The notes: generated by a model not told the origin, from the letters alone. 64,000 nt of DNA from Diphasiastrum complanatum (GCA_029204225.1 MU832024.1:1-64000); one strand, 5' to 3'; counted from the stretch's first letter, positions 47,056-58,832 are shown. Program-made: numbers and translations.

Positions 47056-47966
47056 TTTTTCAGTTTGCAACATGTTTGGTTGATGGTTAGCTTGCATTAG
47101 GCATCTTGTCGTGGCATGAATAGTGTTAATCTACATTTTAGGGTTAGTTTGGGATTGATTTTGCTAGATTTGAGTGGATTTGCTTGTTTGAAATCTAATA
47201 TGATTATTAAACAGGAAAAGCTATTCAGATCCCAATCTTAAGATCCATTTGGATCTGAGATATCAGAGAAAATAACAAAAATCGGTCAAATCTGTCAAAT
47301 TTGGTCAAAAAGAGACAAAAAGCGTCATCAGAGCTCAGAAATTTTTACCCTCTTTCAGGAAACCTTCGCCGAGTTGCAGACACCTTCGGTTTTGTTTACA
47401 GAACCTTCAGTTTGAAGGACGAAGATTAATTCCCAGCAGATTTCCAGAAACATCAGAAAAACCACCAAAAAAACACCAAAAGTTATCAAAACCCTAAAAA
47501 ATATAGAAAAAGAACTTTCGTTCGATTCATTGTGCTTATATGTGATTCAGATCTATCTGTTGCCAGGTCAACGAAGAATAATACCAAAAATAAAAAGATT
47601 TTCGGAGGATCAGTTGTCATATTGTCATATTTTTGCCAAAAAAAAGTCACTTTTTTGCAACATTACCAATATTACTCTTGATCCTTCGCCAGAACCTTTG
47701 CCGAGTTTCCAAAACATTCTATCTATAGTAAACTAATATTTTTGAGTTTGACGAAGATTCTTCTTGATCAGATCACAAAAAATCTTGATTTTTACCCTCG
47801 TCAGATTACAAAAACTGTATTTTCTTGTGCCAGAAACCTTCGTCCGATTGTCCATAGTTTTATCTGTGTCAGATCTTCCATCTGAGAAGTCGACAAAGGT
47901 TATTTTCCAAGAAATTGCCAGAAAAGTGTTTAGAGAGCTTTTTATTCCAAAATAGCATTGTTGAAC

Positions 47967-48054
47967 CTCCGCGTGACAACTAACTCCGTCTCTTTGATGC
48001 TAGATTGACTAGATCTTGGATTCATGTTAGGCAAGGAAAGAAACCCACTACACT
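47967..48054 (+). repeat. Internal copy of the LTR 3' end
   Basis: Within the leader, about 88 bases (CCGCGTGACAACTAACTCCG ... GAAAGAAACCCACTACA) repeat the last part of the LTR (about 46940-47033). It ends exactly where the LTR ends, but no primer site follows. Confidence 0.85.
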
Positions 48055-48321
48055 AGAGAACCTTCGCTAGTCCTATTTTTAGTTTCTGATTTTCCAGATC
48101 AAGTCCCTATCAAAATTTGGATCAAATCTGATATATTCTGAATTGGACTCTGAGAGATTTATCATTTTTGAGAAGTATCGTTTGATCGAATTTTGGATAG
48201 TTTTTCATCATATAGAATCAGATTCTTGAAAAGTGGAATAGAGCTAGCAGATCTAATCTGAGATAGTTTTTGAAAAAATCTATATCCAATCTCATTATCG
48301 ATTTGATCTAAATTTGTAAAG

Positions 48322-49350
48322 ATGGCTGCCCTTGGAGCTGCTCCTGGAGGTGCTCCACAGGAGGTCAATCCAATTATTGTTAGAAGATCACCCTGATTGG
48401 ATCTACCCAAATGTAATGGATTAACAGATCCAGTTAGATTTCTTCAGATCTATGCTGAATCCTGTGAGGTCTATGGTGAGATTTATCCTCAAGATAAACT
48501 TAAGCTCTTTCCTATGGCCTTAACAGACGTAGCACAAGATTGGTACTATAACCAGGATGAAATTGAGCGTACAGATTGGGAGGTTGTTAAACGAGCCCTT
48601 ATCACACGGTTCAAACCGCGAAAGTTTATGAAAGACCCTTTTCTACTTTTAAGTAAAATTAAAATGGGAGCTGAAACGCCATAACGAGTACGCACTTTTG
48701 CAAAATGCGATAGACGATGCAATTTGGGAGGAGGATTAAGATTCAGATGATGAGCCGAATGTCAGTATGTTGCCTTATGCAGCAGGGCAGACTACTACGA
48801 CATCCACCACTATTGCATCAACGAATGCCAATGCTACTGCAGAAATGATGCTCAATGAGTTCGAGAAACTTGGAAAGACCCAGCAGAAACAGATGGAAAA
48901 GTTGCAGTTGCAATTTGATGAGAAGATCAAAGCATTGGAAAATTTCCACGGAGAAGCGAACAAGGGACCTGAGAAGTTTGCAAAGACTTTTCCTATAGGG
49001 AAAATGTCTGGTGTTCTATTTGTACAGGAAATCAGCCTGTCCCACCAAAACACTCCGCTCCTCCTGCCAATTTGATGGAACCAGAACCTTACGGAAGTGC
49101 TGAGCAATGGAGCTATGATAATGATCAGGAAGGTGGATCTTCAGAATAGTATGCCATTTATGCTGCCGCTCAACAACAAGCCTCGCGAAATTGGGCCAGA
49201 GCACCACTTGGATGCTTTGCATGTGGAGAAAATCACAGAGTTGCAGAATGCCCAAATAAAGAAAAATTTGTACCATTTTGTCGTGACTGTGGATATGGGC
49301 ATTGCTATAAAGACTGTCCAGCAAGACCGAAGCCACCACCAGCTACAGCG
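48322..49350 (+). pseudogene. Gag of the Tat/Athila-like element
   Basis: The ATG at 48322 opens MAALGAAPGGAPQEVNP. A TGA near 48394 is followed, in the same frame, by the capsid part (GLTDPVRFLQIYAESCEVYG, LKLFPMALTDVAQDWYYNQ, WEVVKRALITRFKP) to 48684. A second part in another frame has a coiled segment (MMLNEFEKLGKTQQKQMEKL) at about 48840-48960. Near 49213-49330 two zinc knuckles stand side by side (CFACGENHRVAEC and CRDCGYGHCYKDC). Gag would form the virus-like particle and pack the RNA. Three or more lesions break it. Confidence 0.85.
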
Positions 49351-49929
49351 CCTGTAAATTTGATAACAATCAAGCAAGGATTAGTAGCTCAGAATAAACC
49401 ACACCCTTGATGGTGGTCATCATAGCACAAAAGCAAAAAGAACCAGTAGTGAATTCAGTACCTGCTGATTCTATACCATTGAACGATACACCAACAGCAT
49501 CGAGAGTCTATCCAAATCTTAATGCAGAAAAACGAAGATATCAGGATATGAGACAGTGGATTAAACATCTGCAAGAAGAAGAGGAACTTGAAGCTGCTAA
49601 AGTAACAACTGAAGTTCGGTCTTCACCATTGCAGCCTCCAAGAAATTTACATACGGATATGAATGATCAATTACATCATCACGAAGAACCCTTCAAGATG
49701 ACTGAACTGGAAGCACCACATACAGAATTACTCATGAATATTTTGTCTAGCAAGATGAATATTTCATTGGGAGATTCCTAAAGTTGGTGCCAAAGAAGTC
49801 TTAGCGTAAAAGTTAGCTCAAAAAGAGTCAGAAGACCATCAAGAGCCGCTTTTTTGTGCTAGATTTGAAGAATCTAACCATGTACTCCATGTTGGAGCCA
49901 CGTGAGAAAGTGAACAAAAGAATATCACT

Positions 49930-50260
49930 CTGACGATACAACATAGACAATTTTCTATAGAAGCAGCCGTGATAGATGGCGATTCAAGAGTTAACCTGAT
50001 TTCTACAAAGCTATGTACAAAATGGGGCCTTACAAAGATTAAGCCTGCTACTTTTGCTATTAAGCTAGCTGATCAAACGACACTTCGTCCACGAGGACTG
50101 GTAGAAGATATACCTGTCAAGATTGCAGGAGTACAGTTCGTCATTACTTTCGTTGTGATGGACTTACCAGAAGCACCAAATGTCTAACGAGTTCTCTTAG
50201 GACATCCATGGTTATGAGTTGCGCAAGTAATTCATAATTGGGGTACCGGAAAAATCACTT
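49930..50260 (+). pseudogene. Aspartic protease of the Tat/Athila-like element
   Basis: In the frame around 49969 the active-site region reads AVIDGDSRVNLIS, which keeps the catalytic Asp and is close to the D-G-x-S-x-V-N-L/I pattern of this branch. It is followed by IKLADQTTLRPRGLVEDIPV and, after a TAA near 50185, by RVLLGHPWL, the usual end block of the domain. The TAA and another stop show decay. Confidence 0.75.
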
Positions 50261-50616
50261 TTGAAAATCATGAACGTGCAATTAAAGTTGACTCTACGAC
50301 TTGGACTATCAAGCCAGTGGTTCAAAAAGCGGATGACGATTCATCAACAACGGATCACACTTGTGATCCACCAGAGAAAAAATTGGGAGTTCACTACGAT
50401 TCTCAAACGAATATTGTCAATTGGAACGAAGCTCTTGCAACAATTGATTGTACAGCAGGATATATGTGTCAACAAGATATTCAATCATAGATGAGCGAGA
50501 TTTCCTTGTTAGATCGAACTTTGGATACGCCAATCACGTTTCCACTAAATGTGTTAAATGTAGCCTAGATATCAACGGAACCTATACCAGATCCAATTGA
50601 GAATGATCTCATACCA

Positions 50617-52224
50617 ATGAGCCATGCCTTAACTTATGATGGCAATGCAGAACTTACAAATGAACAGATCCTACATCATATGGATCTGACCAGATTTGGA
50701 GTGCGTCATGTTCCTGATAAGCCAACAATCAAATCGCCCAAAGCAGTTATATTGAAGGGAGACAAGATCACAGGTTCGATGACGAAGAAACAAGCAAAGC
50801 AACATTATAATACGGTCCTGAAATGGAAAAATCCCCCTCAAAAGATCGATTCAAAGAAAGTGCCACCTCTATTGGATAAAGGCAAAGGAAATGTTAAGAA
50901 TGATTCTTCAAGTCAGATCTCCAGCAAGACATCATCGGCTAGGAAGTCTTCACCTGTGAAGAAAGATTTACCATCCCGGAAGTCATCACCTCCACGATCA
51001 ATTCCTGCTAAGAAGACTAAACAAAGATCCAAAACAAGTCTTTTCGAAAAAGAACAAGCAAATGTAGTCCAGCATAATATGCCAAAGCATTTTAAATGTT
51101 ATACACTGGATAATGTGGTTATCATGTTACCTAAAGCACATCGTGAACCTGAAGAACACATGCCAGAATCAAAAGAGGTTTACGATGGCCCAGCTAGGAC
51201 GCAGCCAATGAATCTTGCAGAACCAGGAGAACCGAAAAAGATTGTACAAGTGGGATCACAACTTACTCCTAAACAGTATCAAGCACTCCGTTTGTTACTT
51301 ATTAAGTATCAAGATTGCTTTGCATGGACTTATCAAGATTTGAAGGGTATTCCGACATCAGTCATTGAACATACCAAACCTTTAGTACTTGATGTTGTAC
51401 CAAAGGTTACAAAGTTCTATCGTTGTAATCCTAATGTGGCAAATCTGATAAAGAAAGAACTTCAGAGATTGCTTGTCGCCGATTTCATTTATGAGATCGA
51501 GCATACCGAATGGATTTCACCGATTGTCATTGTTCCTAAGAAAAATGGAAAATTGCGAATTTGTGAAAATCTCAAAGCATTGAATAAAGTGACACGGAAG
51601 GATCACTTTCTGTTACCTTTTATTGAAAGCATTTTGGATCGCCTTGCTAGAGCGGAAGCTTATAGTTTCTTGGATGGATTTAGTGGTTACAACCAGGTTA
51701 AGATTGCACCTGCCGATCGCCACAAAACTGCTTTTGCAACAAAATGGGACACCTATGCTTACAAAGTAATGCCGTTTGGACTCTATAATGCACCAAGTTC
51801 ATTCCAAAGAGTAATGCAATTTGCCTTTAAAGATTATCTGCAAAAATTTCTTGAAATTTACTTGGACGACTTGGGAGTTCAAAGTACAGATACAGACCAT
51901 CTGGATCGATTGGAGAAAGTCTTTGAAAGATGCCACAAATATCAGATTTCTCTAAATCCAGAAAAATGCCAGATATGGGTTTCTCACGGAGTGGTGCTTG
52001 GACATGTGATATCAAGACATGGTATTGCCACCCATTATTCTAAGATCAAAGTTATTGTGGAATTGCCACCGCCAGCAACAATTCGAGGAGTTTATGTGTT
52101 TATGGGTCATGCGAACTACTATCAAATTTTTATTATCTTCTTTGCGGATTTAGCACGACCTATATACAAATTAATTATTGTTCCTATTTGGATAGTAGAG
52201 GCATTAAAAGCCTTTGAAAAGTAA
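50617..52224 (+). pseudogene. Reverse transcriptase of the Tat/Athila-like element
   Basis: A 535-codon open stretch. The first half is a basic, Ser/Lys-rich linker (for example SSARKSSPVKKDLPSRKSSP). RT covers about codons 265-530: FIYEIEHTEWISPIVIVPKK, LRICENLKALNKVT, AYSFLDGFSGYNQVKIAP with the first catalytic Asp, YKVMPFGLYNAPSSFQRVMQ and the catalytic pair in IYLDDLGVQS. The thumb follows to the stop at 52222. RT would copy the element RNA into DNA. All catalytic Asps are present. The frame is closed just before RNase H, but RNase H continues nearby, so the stop is probably a lesion. Confidence 0.92.
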
Positions 52225-52251
52225 AAAAGAGCATTATCTTCAGCACCAATA

Positions 52252-53073
52252 ATGCGTTCTCTAGATTGGACATTAGAGTTTTATGTTCATACGGATGTCT
52301 CAAAATACGCCATTGGATCAGTTTTGACGCAGCCAGTTGACTATAAGAAGGATTATCCTATACGATTTGCAAGCAGACAGCTTACAAATCTAGAGAAGAA
52401 TTATTCAATAACAAAACGTGAAGCGCTAGCCATGATTTTTTCTGTTCGGAAATTTCGTCACTACCTCATGGAAACGCATTTTGCATTTTATACGGATCAT
52501 CAACCATTACTTTACTTGGTAAATTTGCCATGTAATACTGGACGTATTGCAAGATGGTTATTGTTATTGACTGAATTTGGCTTTCGAATTGTGGTCAGAA
52601 AGAGGAAGCAACATTATCTAGTCGATCACGTTTCGCGAATTGAATCTACACCAGTTAATACTGAAGTGGATGATGAACTGCCAGATGCTGCGTTGTTCTA
52701 TGTTGAAGCGGGAACTGAGTGGGCGGCAGATATTGTTGAGTACCTGATGCTAGGACAACCGAATGACTCTTTGACAAAAGTACAAAAAAGACAATTGATT
52801 CATAAGGCTCAGCCTTATCAATTAATTGCAGGACAATTGTATCGTCGTGGATCAAATAATATTTTACGAAGATGTGTTTTACCGCATGAAGTACCAGATT
52901 TAATCATGTTTTCACATGATAGCATGGGTGGGGGATACTTCTCTACAGATATTACTGTTCGCAAACTTTTGCAATCCGGTTGTTGGTGGCCTACGCTTCA
53001 TAAAGACACAAAAATTTTTATTCAGACATGTGATGTCTGCCAGCGAGCACAACGGCCTACTCGACAGAATTAA
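52252..53073 (+). pseudogene. RNase H and integrase zinc domain of the Tat/Athila-like element
   Basis: RNase H keeps its acidic residues in LEFYVHTDVSKYAIGSVL, YSITKREALAMIFSV and FYTDHQPLLYL. After a linker the integrase HHCC domain appears (LPHEVPDLIMFSHDSMGGGY with the His pair, then FIQTCDVCQRA with the Cys pair). Same gene as the RT before and the integrase core after. Confidence 0.9.
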
Positions 53074-53990
53074 GAACCCTTACATTCGGTTTTATCGCAA
53101 GCACCGTTTGAAAAATGGGGACTAAATTATGTTGGTCCTATTCATCCCGCTGCACAAGGATCTCAGGCCCGATACATTATCGTCGCAACTGATTATATGA
53201 CCAAGTGGGTTGAAGCCAAAGCTCTCAAAAGTGGCTGATGCGAAATCTACAGCCAAGTTTTTATATGAAAATATTATAATCAGATTTGGATGTCCGATCG
53301 AAATTGTCAATGATCGGGGTACACACTTTGTTAATCAAACAATAAAGTGTTTACTGGAAGATTTTTTTGTTATACACAGATTTACTACTCCCTATTATCC
53401 CATAGGGAATGGCCAAGCTGAATCCTCCAATAAGGTTCTCTGCACCATTATGACAAAGACAGTTGAAGCAAGTCGGTCTGATTGGGGAACATAAACTGTA
53501 TGCAACATTATGGGCATTCAGAACCGCTTACAAAAATAGTACAAATCAAATACCTTTTCAACTGATTTATGGTCAAGATGTTATTATGCCAATTGAATTT
53601 TTAATCCCATCTTTATGCATAGCATCAACAAAACGATTAAATGATGATCAGTCTTTACAACTTCGTCATGAAGCGTTGCACAAATTATGTGAAACTCGAT
53701 TGATGGCAGTTCATGCCTTAGCAGTAGAGAAAGCCCACCGCAAGGCGTGGCACGATCGTCGATTGCACAAGAAAGATCTGGAAACAGGAGATCTTGCATT
53801 GATGTATAAAACCAAGCTGATCAAGGGTAAGTTGAAGTTTACTGGTGAAGGCCCGTATAAAGTGAACTATGGCGCAGAAGAGGATTCGGGCATATCCATG
53901 AATCTACTGTTGGTGTCGAAGATGCCAGTCAGCAACCACCCACACAGGGTAGCCCAGCCACACTTCGGGTCGACACAACTGTAAAGTCAC
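53074..53990 (+). pseudogene. Integrase core and C-terminus of the Tat/Athila-like element
   Basis: The core begins near 53100 (FEKWGLNYVGPIHPAAQGSQ, then YIIVATDYMTKWVEAKALK). It continues in the frame at 53210 (FGCPIEIVNDRGTHFVNQTI and YYPIGNGQAESSNKVL), keeping Asp, Asp and Glu. A frame change near 53480 leads to LYATLWAFRTAYKNSTNQIP and a C-terminal part (RHEALHKLCETRLMAVHAL ... TGDLALMYKTKLIKGKLKFT) ending near 53984. Integrase would join the DNA copy to the genome. At least two shifts or stops disrupt it. Its tail overlaps the start of the extra reading frame. Confidence 0.88.
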
Positions 53991-55687
53991 CAAAGCAGTT
54001 CGACGCCACAGTGCCTGAAGGGTTTGAAGAAGAGGATACTTTTGAAGAAGAAGAGACCTTGGCACCTATTCCACACCTACCAAGGACAGTACCATCAGGG
54101 TCTCCTACTGCTGCCACCTCCACGACCGTCGATTCTGGTGATGCTCTCGGGTTAGTTTCAAGCCTTGGGCAAGTGATCCAGTCTATGCTGGATAAGAAGA
54201 AGGAAACGGAGTAGAGGATCTCTGATCTAGGATTCGAAAACACTCTGATCAGCCAGAAAATTGTCCAGCTGGATCGAGAGGTGAAGATAGCCAAGCAACA
54301 TAAAGAAAAGGCTGAAAGCGAAAAGACATTGGCCCAGCAACAAGCTGATCGCTTGGAAACCTACATCAGCTCCCTGCAAAACGCCCTGACAACCGCACAA
54401 GATCAGGTAGATAAGGCAGTGCAAGAGGCCAAGCAACAGGTGCAGCTGCTGAAGGGGCAATTACAGATGGCCGAACAAGATCGCACACGACTTTCAAGGT
54501 GAACTGGATGCGACCACCCTTAGCGTGATGCCTATCTGCAAACACAAATATCCGATCATCCGGTCACACCGACGGAGATTGCATATTTGTTCAAGAAAGT
54601 GGAAACATACAAAGTGGCCCTTCAGGGATTCCAAGGCCGCTTTGATAGGTTCAAAGGAGCAGCTTCAACCAAGTTGTCAAAGGCAAAAGAGACCATTAAC
54701 ACCTATGAAAAAACCGCTGCTCAAGTGTTGGAAGCCGGACCACAAATCCCCGTCCCGGTCATGTCGCAATTCTCCCCTTCGCACCAAGAAACTGTACAAA
54801 TGGATACAGGGGTTGATTCGAGTACGGACCAGGGGGGAGCTCCAGATCTAACAAATCAACCGCCAACTATACCGACAGTACAAGTGGGTCCATTCTCATC
54901 AAGGACAAGCCATTTATTCAGAAGGCCCATCAGCGTCGAGGACTAGATCCAGACCTTCTTAAAACAGCATCCACATGAGTCCTCGTGTGGTGGATGGGTT
55001 CTCAAATTCAAGACCTCCGAGATCGAGGCCGACAAAGAATTGGACAAAATACCTGCATTGGGAGAGCAGCCGGCATGGAGAATCACGGTTTTTGAGAAAA
55101 CTCCGGAATCAATTAGGAGTTGCGTCGCCAGCCCTCGCCAGTTGCGGGTAGATTCTTATTACGTGCCAATGCCGCAAAGACAAAAATGGAAAGATTTCGG
55201 ATTGGCTATGGATAAAATCACCATCCATATGCCCAATTGGCCAATCATCCATCAGTCTTATAGCTGGAACATTTCAGTGGACTTCCACCGGGCCTTACAA
55301 GCATATCAGAGAGAGTATGTCCACTCTCCGAACCCAACGGTGCGACAATCGGCAATGTTTGCAAAAGATCTAACTCTGTTGGCGTCAGTGGCAACCAAAT
55401 GGGACCATTGCCTTCCTACCCTGGCATTCGATCCAAATAAGCCGATGGCCTCAGAGCGAATCAAAGATCAACTGCCGATTGCTCGACTGTATTTCTGTGC
55501 GGCTATGATGGGAGGCTCTTGGGAATCCCGCTTCACCTCATGGACAACTTCCATGTGGATTGTCGGAGCCCACCGTTGTTTCCTGCCGCATAATTTGGAT
55601 TTCAATACTGCATGCCTTCACTTTATGGAGATGGTGCAGTATCATTTAATTAAGATTCGGCACGAAGCTAATAAAAGTCCCCAATAA
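53895..55687 (+). pseudogene. Extra ORF after integrase: coiled coil plus unknown domain
   Basis: One frame (shared by the open stretches at 54011, 54281, 54587 and 55040) runs from the end of integrase almost to the 3' LTR, about 560-590 codons, broken by only a few stops (54212, a short shifted stretch near 54500-54530, 54944). Order: Pro/Thr/acidic leader (GFEEEDTFEEEETLAPIP); a long heptad-rich coiled coil (IAKQHKEKAESEKTLAQQQA, LQNALTTAQDQVDKAVQEA, LLKGQLQMAEQDRTRL); a second helical part (VETYKVALQGFQGRFDRF); a polar linker; and a compact 215-residue C-terminal region rich in Trp and Tyr (AWRITVFEKTPESIRSC, MGGSWESRFTSWTTSMWIVG). No membrane helix or signal is visible, so it is not an obvious envelope gene. 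I do not recognise the family. The position matches accessory or env-like genes of Athila-type elements. Confidence 0.7.
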
Positions 55688-55737
55688 CTGCATATTGCAG
55701 GTGTCGTGGGACCGCCACTAGTTTTGGTGGGGGATAC

Positions 55738-56480
55738 TGTTGAAGGGTTTGCGGATCCCAAGGCAACTCTAACCCTAGCTAATAATTGAGAGGGATTTGG
55801 CACCCTGCGTGTATAAGTTCAACCCAATGATCACATAGTTATTTAATTGATTAGTTAAAAGTTAATAAAAGGACTTTAGGCCTTTTTGCACGACTTTTAA
55901 TGTTGCAGGGCCTAAATGTCAAGTTAGTGAATAAAGCTGGGTTCTCTCCAATTTTGATGGTCCCCACACTTTTTTAAATTTGAATAAAAAGAGAGGAAAG
56001 ACTGGACCAATAGGATTCAAAGGCCAGGGTCCTCCTCTCTACTATAAAAAGGGACCAACTCGAGTTGCTCCTCATGTTCATTTCCTCATTTCGATAAAGC
56101 AGATTGGTTCTCTTTAGAAATGGATTGATGAATGTCCTTGCTCTTCCTTTCTTCTCCTCCATTTCTCATGCTTTCTTTGGATTTTGCTAATTGTTAGATT
56201 TGATCATTATTGGGATTGCTATTTATTATGCTTTTTATGAGAGAGAAAGGGAGAGAGAGAAGAGTAAGTTTCTATCATTGTTGTGGATTTAGGATTAATG
56301 GATGTAGTGTTAATGCTTAGTGTTAATGGATGTAGTGTTAGATCCTCCATTCATGTTGAAATCTGAACTATACTATCGCTCTCATGGGAACGAACTACGC
56401 GTGACAACTACCTCCGTCTCTTTGATGCTAGATTGACTATATCTTGGATTTAGGTTAGGCAAGGAAAGAAACCCACTACA
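55738..56480 (+). repeat. 3' LTR of the Tat/Athila-like element
   Basis: Pairs with 46279-47033. It starts TGTTGAAGGG after the purine tract GGTGGGGGATAC and ends CACTACA, followed by the target duplication TAGTG. Confidence 0.95.
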
Positions 56481-56485
56481 TAGTG

Positions 56486-56830
56486 AAGAAAATCACATAT
56501 GGGGCTTCTTAGAGTTTGGAGATAGCATATGAGGGAATAAAGAGAATACCTAGTATGTATCCAAGGGGGAGAGTCATAAGTGACAGACTTGTCATGGCTA
56601 AGAATAGTGATAACATCTCGACGAGAAATGTCAAAAGGTCAAACATTGCTAGCCAAGGGAAACTAGAAGTTTGTGAGAAAAGAATACAAGAAGACGAATC
56701 ATAGTAATAATCAAAGTAAAATCATTTACAAAAAGAAAGAAGAAGATGGGCAAAAAAACTATTGTCTAAATGAGGGCCAATGGGCCAAAGATTACTATAA
56801 TAAGAAGGCGAATATCCAACACGCTAACCC
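56486..56830 (+). pseudogene. Decayed Copia gag tail, plus strand
   Basis: The frame near 56673-56830 reads NYCLNEGQWAKDYYNKKANI, which resembles a Copia zinc knuckle (C-x2-C-x4-H-x4-C) that has lost several of its Cys and His residues. The Lys-rich stretch before it (YKKKEEDGQK) fits. Weak evidence; only this fragment remains. Confidence 0.4.
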
Positions 56831-56839
56831 TTCACTACT

Positions 56840-57330
56840 AGGCGTGCCTTATGCTTTGCTATCGTGCCATCCACATGAAACTTTGCTCTAAACACCCATT
56901 TGTTGTCAATGGGTTTCTTTCCAAGTGGTAGATTAACCAACTCCCATGTATCATGCCTATGGATGGATTCTATCTCTTCTTCCATTGCCCTTTGCCACTC
57001 TTTGTGATCTTTTGTCTCATAAAAGGTTGATGGCTCTCAAAACTTCAAAATGTCACTCATTAGGGCATAGTTCACATGATAACGATCGGGAGACTTCCTT
57101 TTCTACATTGATCTTCTCACTTCTCCTTGTGTGCTAGATCCTGGTTGACTTAGCTTTGCGTCCTTCATGATCTTTTCATACCATTTTGGTATCTTAGATT
57201 CAGGTGATACACTACGTGGAGAGTATGTATCCCAAGGAGTGTCTAAGTAATGTCTCTTACTTCCAATCGGCGCTCACAAACATCTGTAGCCCTTCCGAGA
57301 CACCGCTCATTGTGGTATGTACCAATTCAA
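56840..57330 (-). pseudogene. Copia RT N-terminal fragment, minus strand
   Basis: Reading downward from about 57034: EPSTFYETKDHKEWQRAMEE, EIESIHRHDTWELVNLP, then KKPIDNKWVFRAKFHVDGTI. This is the start of Copia RT, where W-x-x-A-M-x-E-E and the KW block are diagnostic. The sequence before it (57330-57040) has the low-complexity character of the integrase to RT linker, with stops. The RT catalytic part is missing. It lies in the same orientation as the gag at 57370-57780 but with integrase lost between. Confidence 0.75.
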
Positions 57331-57369
57331 CGTCCCTAATTGGTTCTCCAATTGTCACAAGTTGATCTC

Positions 57370-57780
57370 TCAGCTCCTTATCCCAGTGAAGAAAGATCCC
57401 ACTGATTCACTTTCTTCCATCCTTACTACGTTCAATCTCGACCTCAGGAACATGGCCCGAGTTGGATTGCAAGCTTGAAATTGCATTCTAAGAGCTTCCC
57501 AAGCTCCTCTAGCCGTCGTGGCATCACTTATATGAGTGATTACATGGTCTTTCACTGAAAGATTGATGAAGGACAATGCTCTCTGCGCCTTTTTATCAAA
57601 GGCCCTCATATCACCTGGAGTGGTGTTTGGCCGGACTTCAATACCTGCCACAATCTCTAATAACTCTTTCTCCATCAAAATGCTCTTCATTTTGAATTTT
57701 TTCCAGATGTTGTAGTTAGAAGCCCCATCAAGTTTGTTTGCATCGCCCAAAATTGCCTCGTTGATGTTTGCCATCTCCAA
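57370..57780 (-). pseudogene. Copia gag (UBN2-type) fragment, minus strand
   Basis: About 136 codons from 57780 downward: ILGDANKLDGASNYNIWKKF, MKSILMEKELLEIVAG, then RALSFINLSVKDHVITHISD, ARGAWEALRMQFQACNP and VVRMEESESVGSFF. This is the usual helix order of a plant Copia gag. The zinc knuckle is not present. A primer site and likely LTR lie upstream at 58561-58830, on the same strand. Confidence 0.88.
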
Positions 57781-58560
57781 ACCGCTTGAAACTCCACCTG
57801 TAGGCTATAAAGCGTATGCCGAAGCCAATCGTGATGTCAAAAGTCACAAATAATGACCTACAATTTTTGGCTTACCAGACCACCCGCCGCCCTTTCGCCA
57901 AATTGAAAGCCAAACTGGTGTTGCTTTCCGAAATGCTTCTCGTCACCAACTACCAACTACCTGCCCAGTGGAATGGTGAAATCACTTCTAGCGCATTCCG
58001 AACACTTTCTCCACGACAATCACTCTGTTTTGGTGTATTGTACTTGCAGGTACAGTCAGGGTGCCCTTCATTTGGAGGCTATAGCCTTTCGTTTGGCCAA
58101 AATATGCTGAAGGAGGTGAAAATAAGGACAATTTGGGTTTTTGAACTGTTTCTTCAGTGTGAAGAAACTTCACCCTTCAAAAACTTGGGACCCAACAATT
58201 TTTTTTAGTTTAAATATTTTTAATGAAGTTGCAATGCACTTTGCACTTCAGACCCCTTCAAGCTTTTTCACATCAATCCAACGAATCTTTTAGATCCAAC
58301 GACCCACCTGACATGCAATAACCATCGTCGGTGTTCGATTGGATTCAAACCAATCACACATGCCAAGCAACCCTTCAGAAGATTTTCCAGCTTCACTTTT
58401 TGCTTGCCCTCTGATTCAGTTGACAATTCCCTATCTCTGAATTCTCTTACAATTTTGAGCTATTCCACGAATCTCTACAGACTCGGTTTTGTGCTTCCTA
58501 GCCAACAAACCATCGTGAATTCGCAGCTCTCTGTTCTTGTCCGGTGATTCAAGCCACCAA
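57781..58560 (-). other. Leader between primer site and Copia gag
   Basis: Non-coding on inspection; 0.78 kb between the gag start and the primer site of the minus-strand element. A T-run lies at about 58197-58210. Confidence 0.45.
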
Positions 58561-58576
58561 GGGGCTCTGATATCAA
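58561..58576 (-). other. Primer binding site of the minus-strand Copia
   Basis: The minus strand reads TTGATATCAGAGCCCC, one base from the usual TGGTATCAGAGCC site for initiator tRNA-Met. Confidence 0.75.
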
Positions 58577-58832
58577 GTTAAGAAAACACAGTTTAAACAC
58601 CCGACCGGATCAATCACCACAGCACAATGTCAAGTGCAACAAGACAAGACAACAAAATTGCTCTCCACAAACTGTATATTCAACTAATAAGTGAGTACAA
58701 AGATAAGTTGCTTAAAAGCACTCAAAGGGCTCGTAAAAGAAAGATGGCCCGATAACTCTAGAACTAAGCACACGTGGTGCCGTCGAAATAAGAAAGTACT
58801 GTATAAGTCAATCATTGCTATTTTAACTTTTG
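58577..58832 (-). repeat. Probable 5' LTR remnant of the minus-strand Copia
   Basis: DNA directly upstream (on the minus strand) of the primer site. By position it is the end of the 5' LTR. It is cut at about 58833, where a different repeat begins. No second copy is present to confirm it. Confidence 0.4.

Larger units (their letters stand above)
46279..56480 (+). mobile_element. Complete Tat/Athila-like Gypsy element with extra ORF
   Basis: A 10.2-kb element with LTRs 46279-47033 and 55738-56480. It is bounded by the perfect 5-bp duplication TAGTG on both sides (46274-46278 and 56481-56485), which proves a single insertion. A primer site TGGTGCCGTTGCCGGGGAG follows the 5' LTR, and a purine tract GGTGGGGGATAC precedes the 3' LTR. 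Gene order is gag, double zinc knuckle, protease, RT, RNase H, integrase, then an additional long reading frame. The primer type and the extra 3' gene point to the Athila/Tat branch of plant Gypsy. Stops and shifts are spread through all genes, and the LTRs differ far more than those of the chromovirus, so it is older and now inactive. Confidence 0.95.

Noticed and set aside
53895-55687. Extra ORF as an envelope gene
   Set aside because: No signal peptide or membrane helix can be seen; only the position fits.
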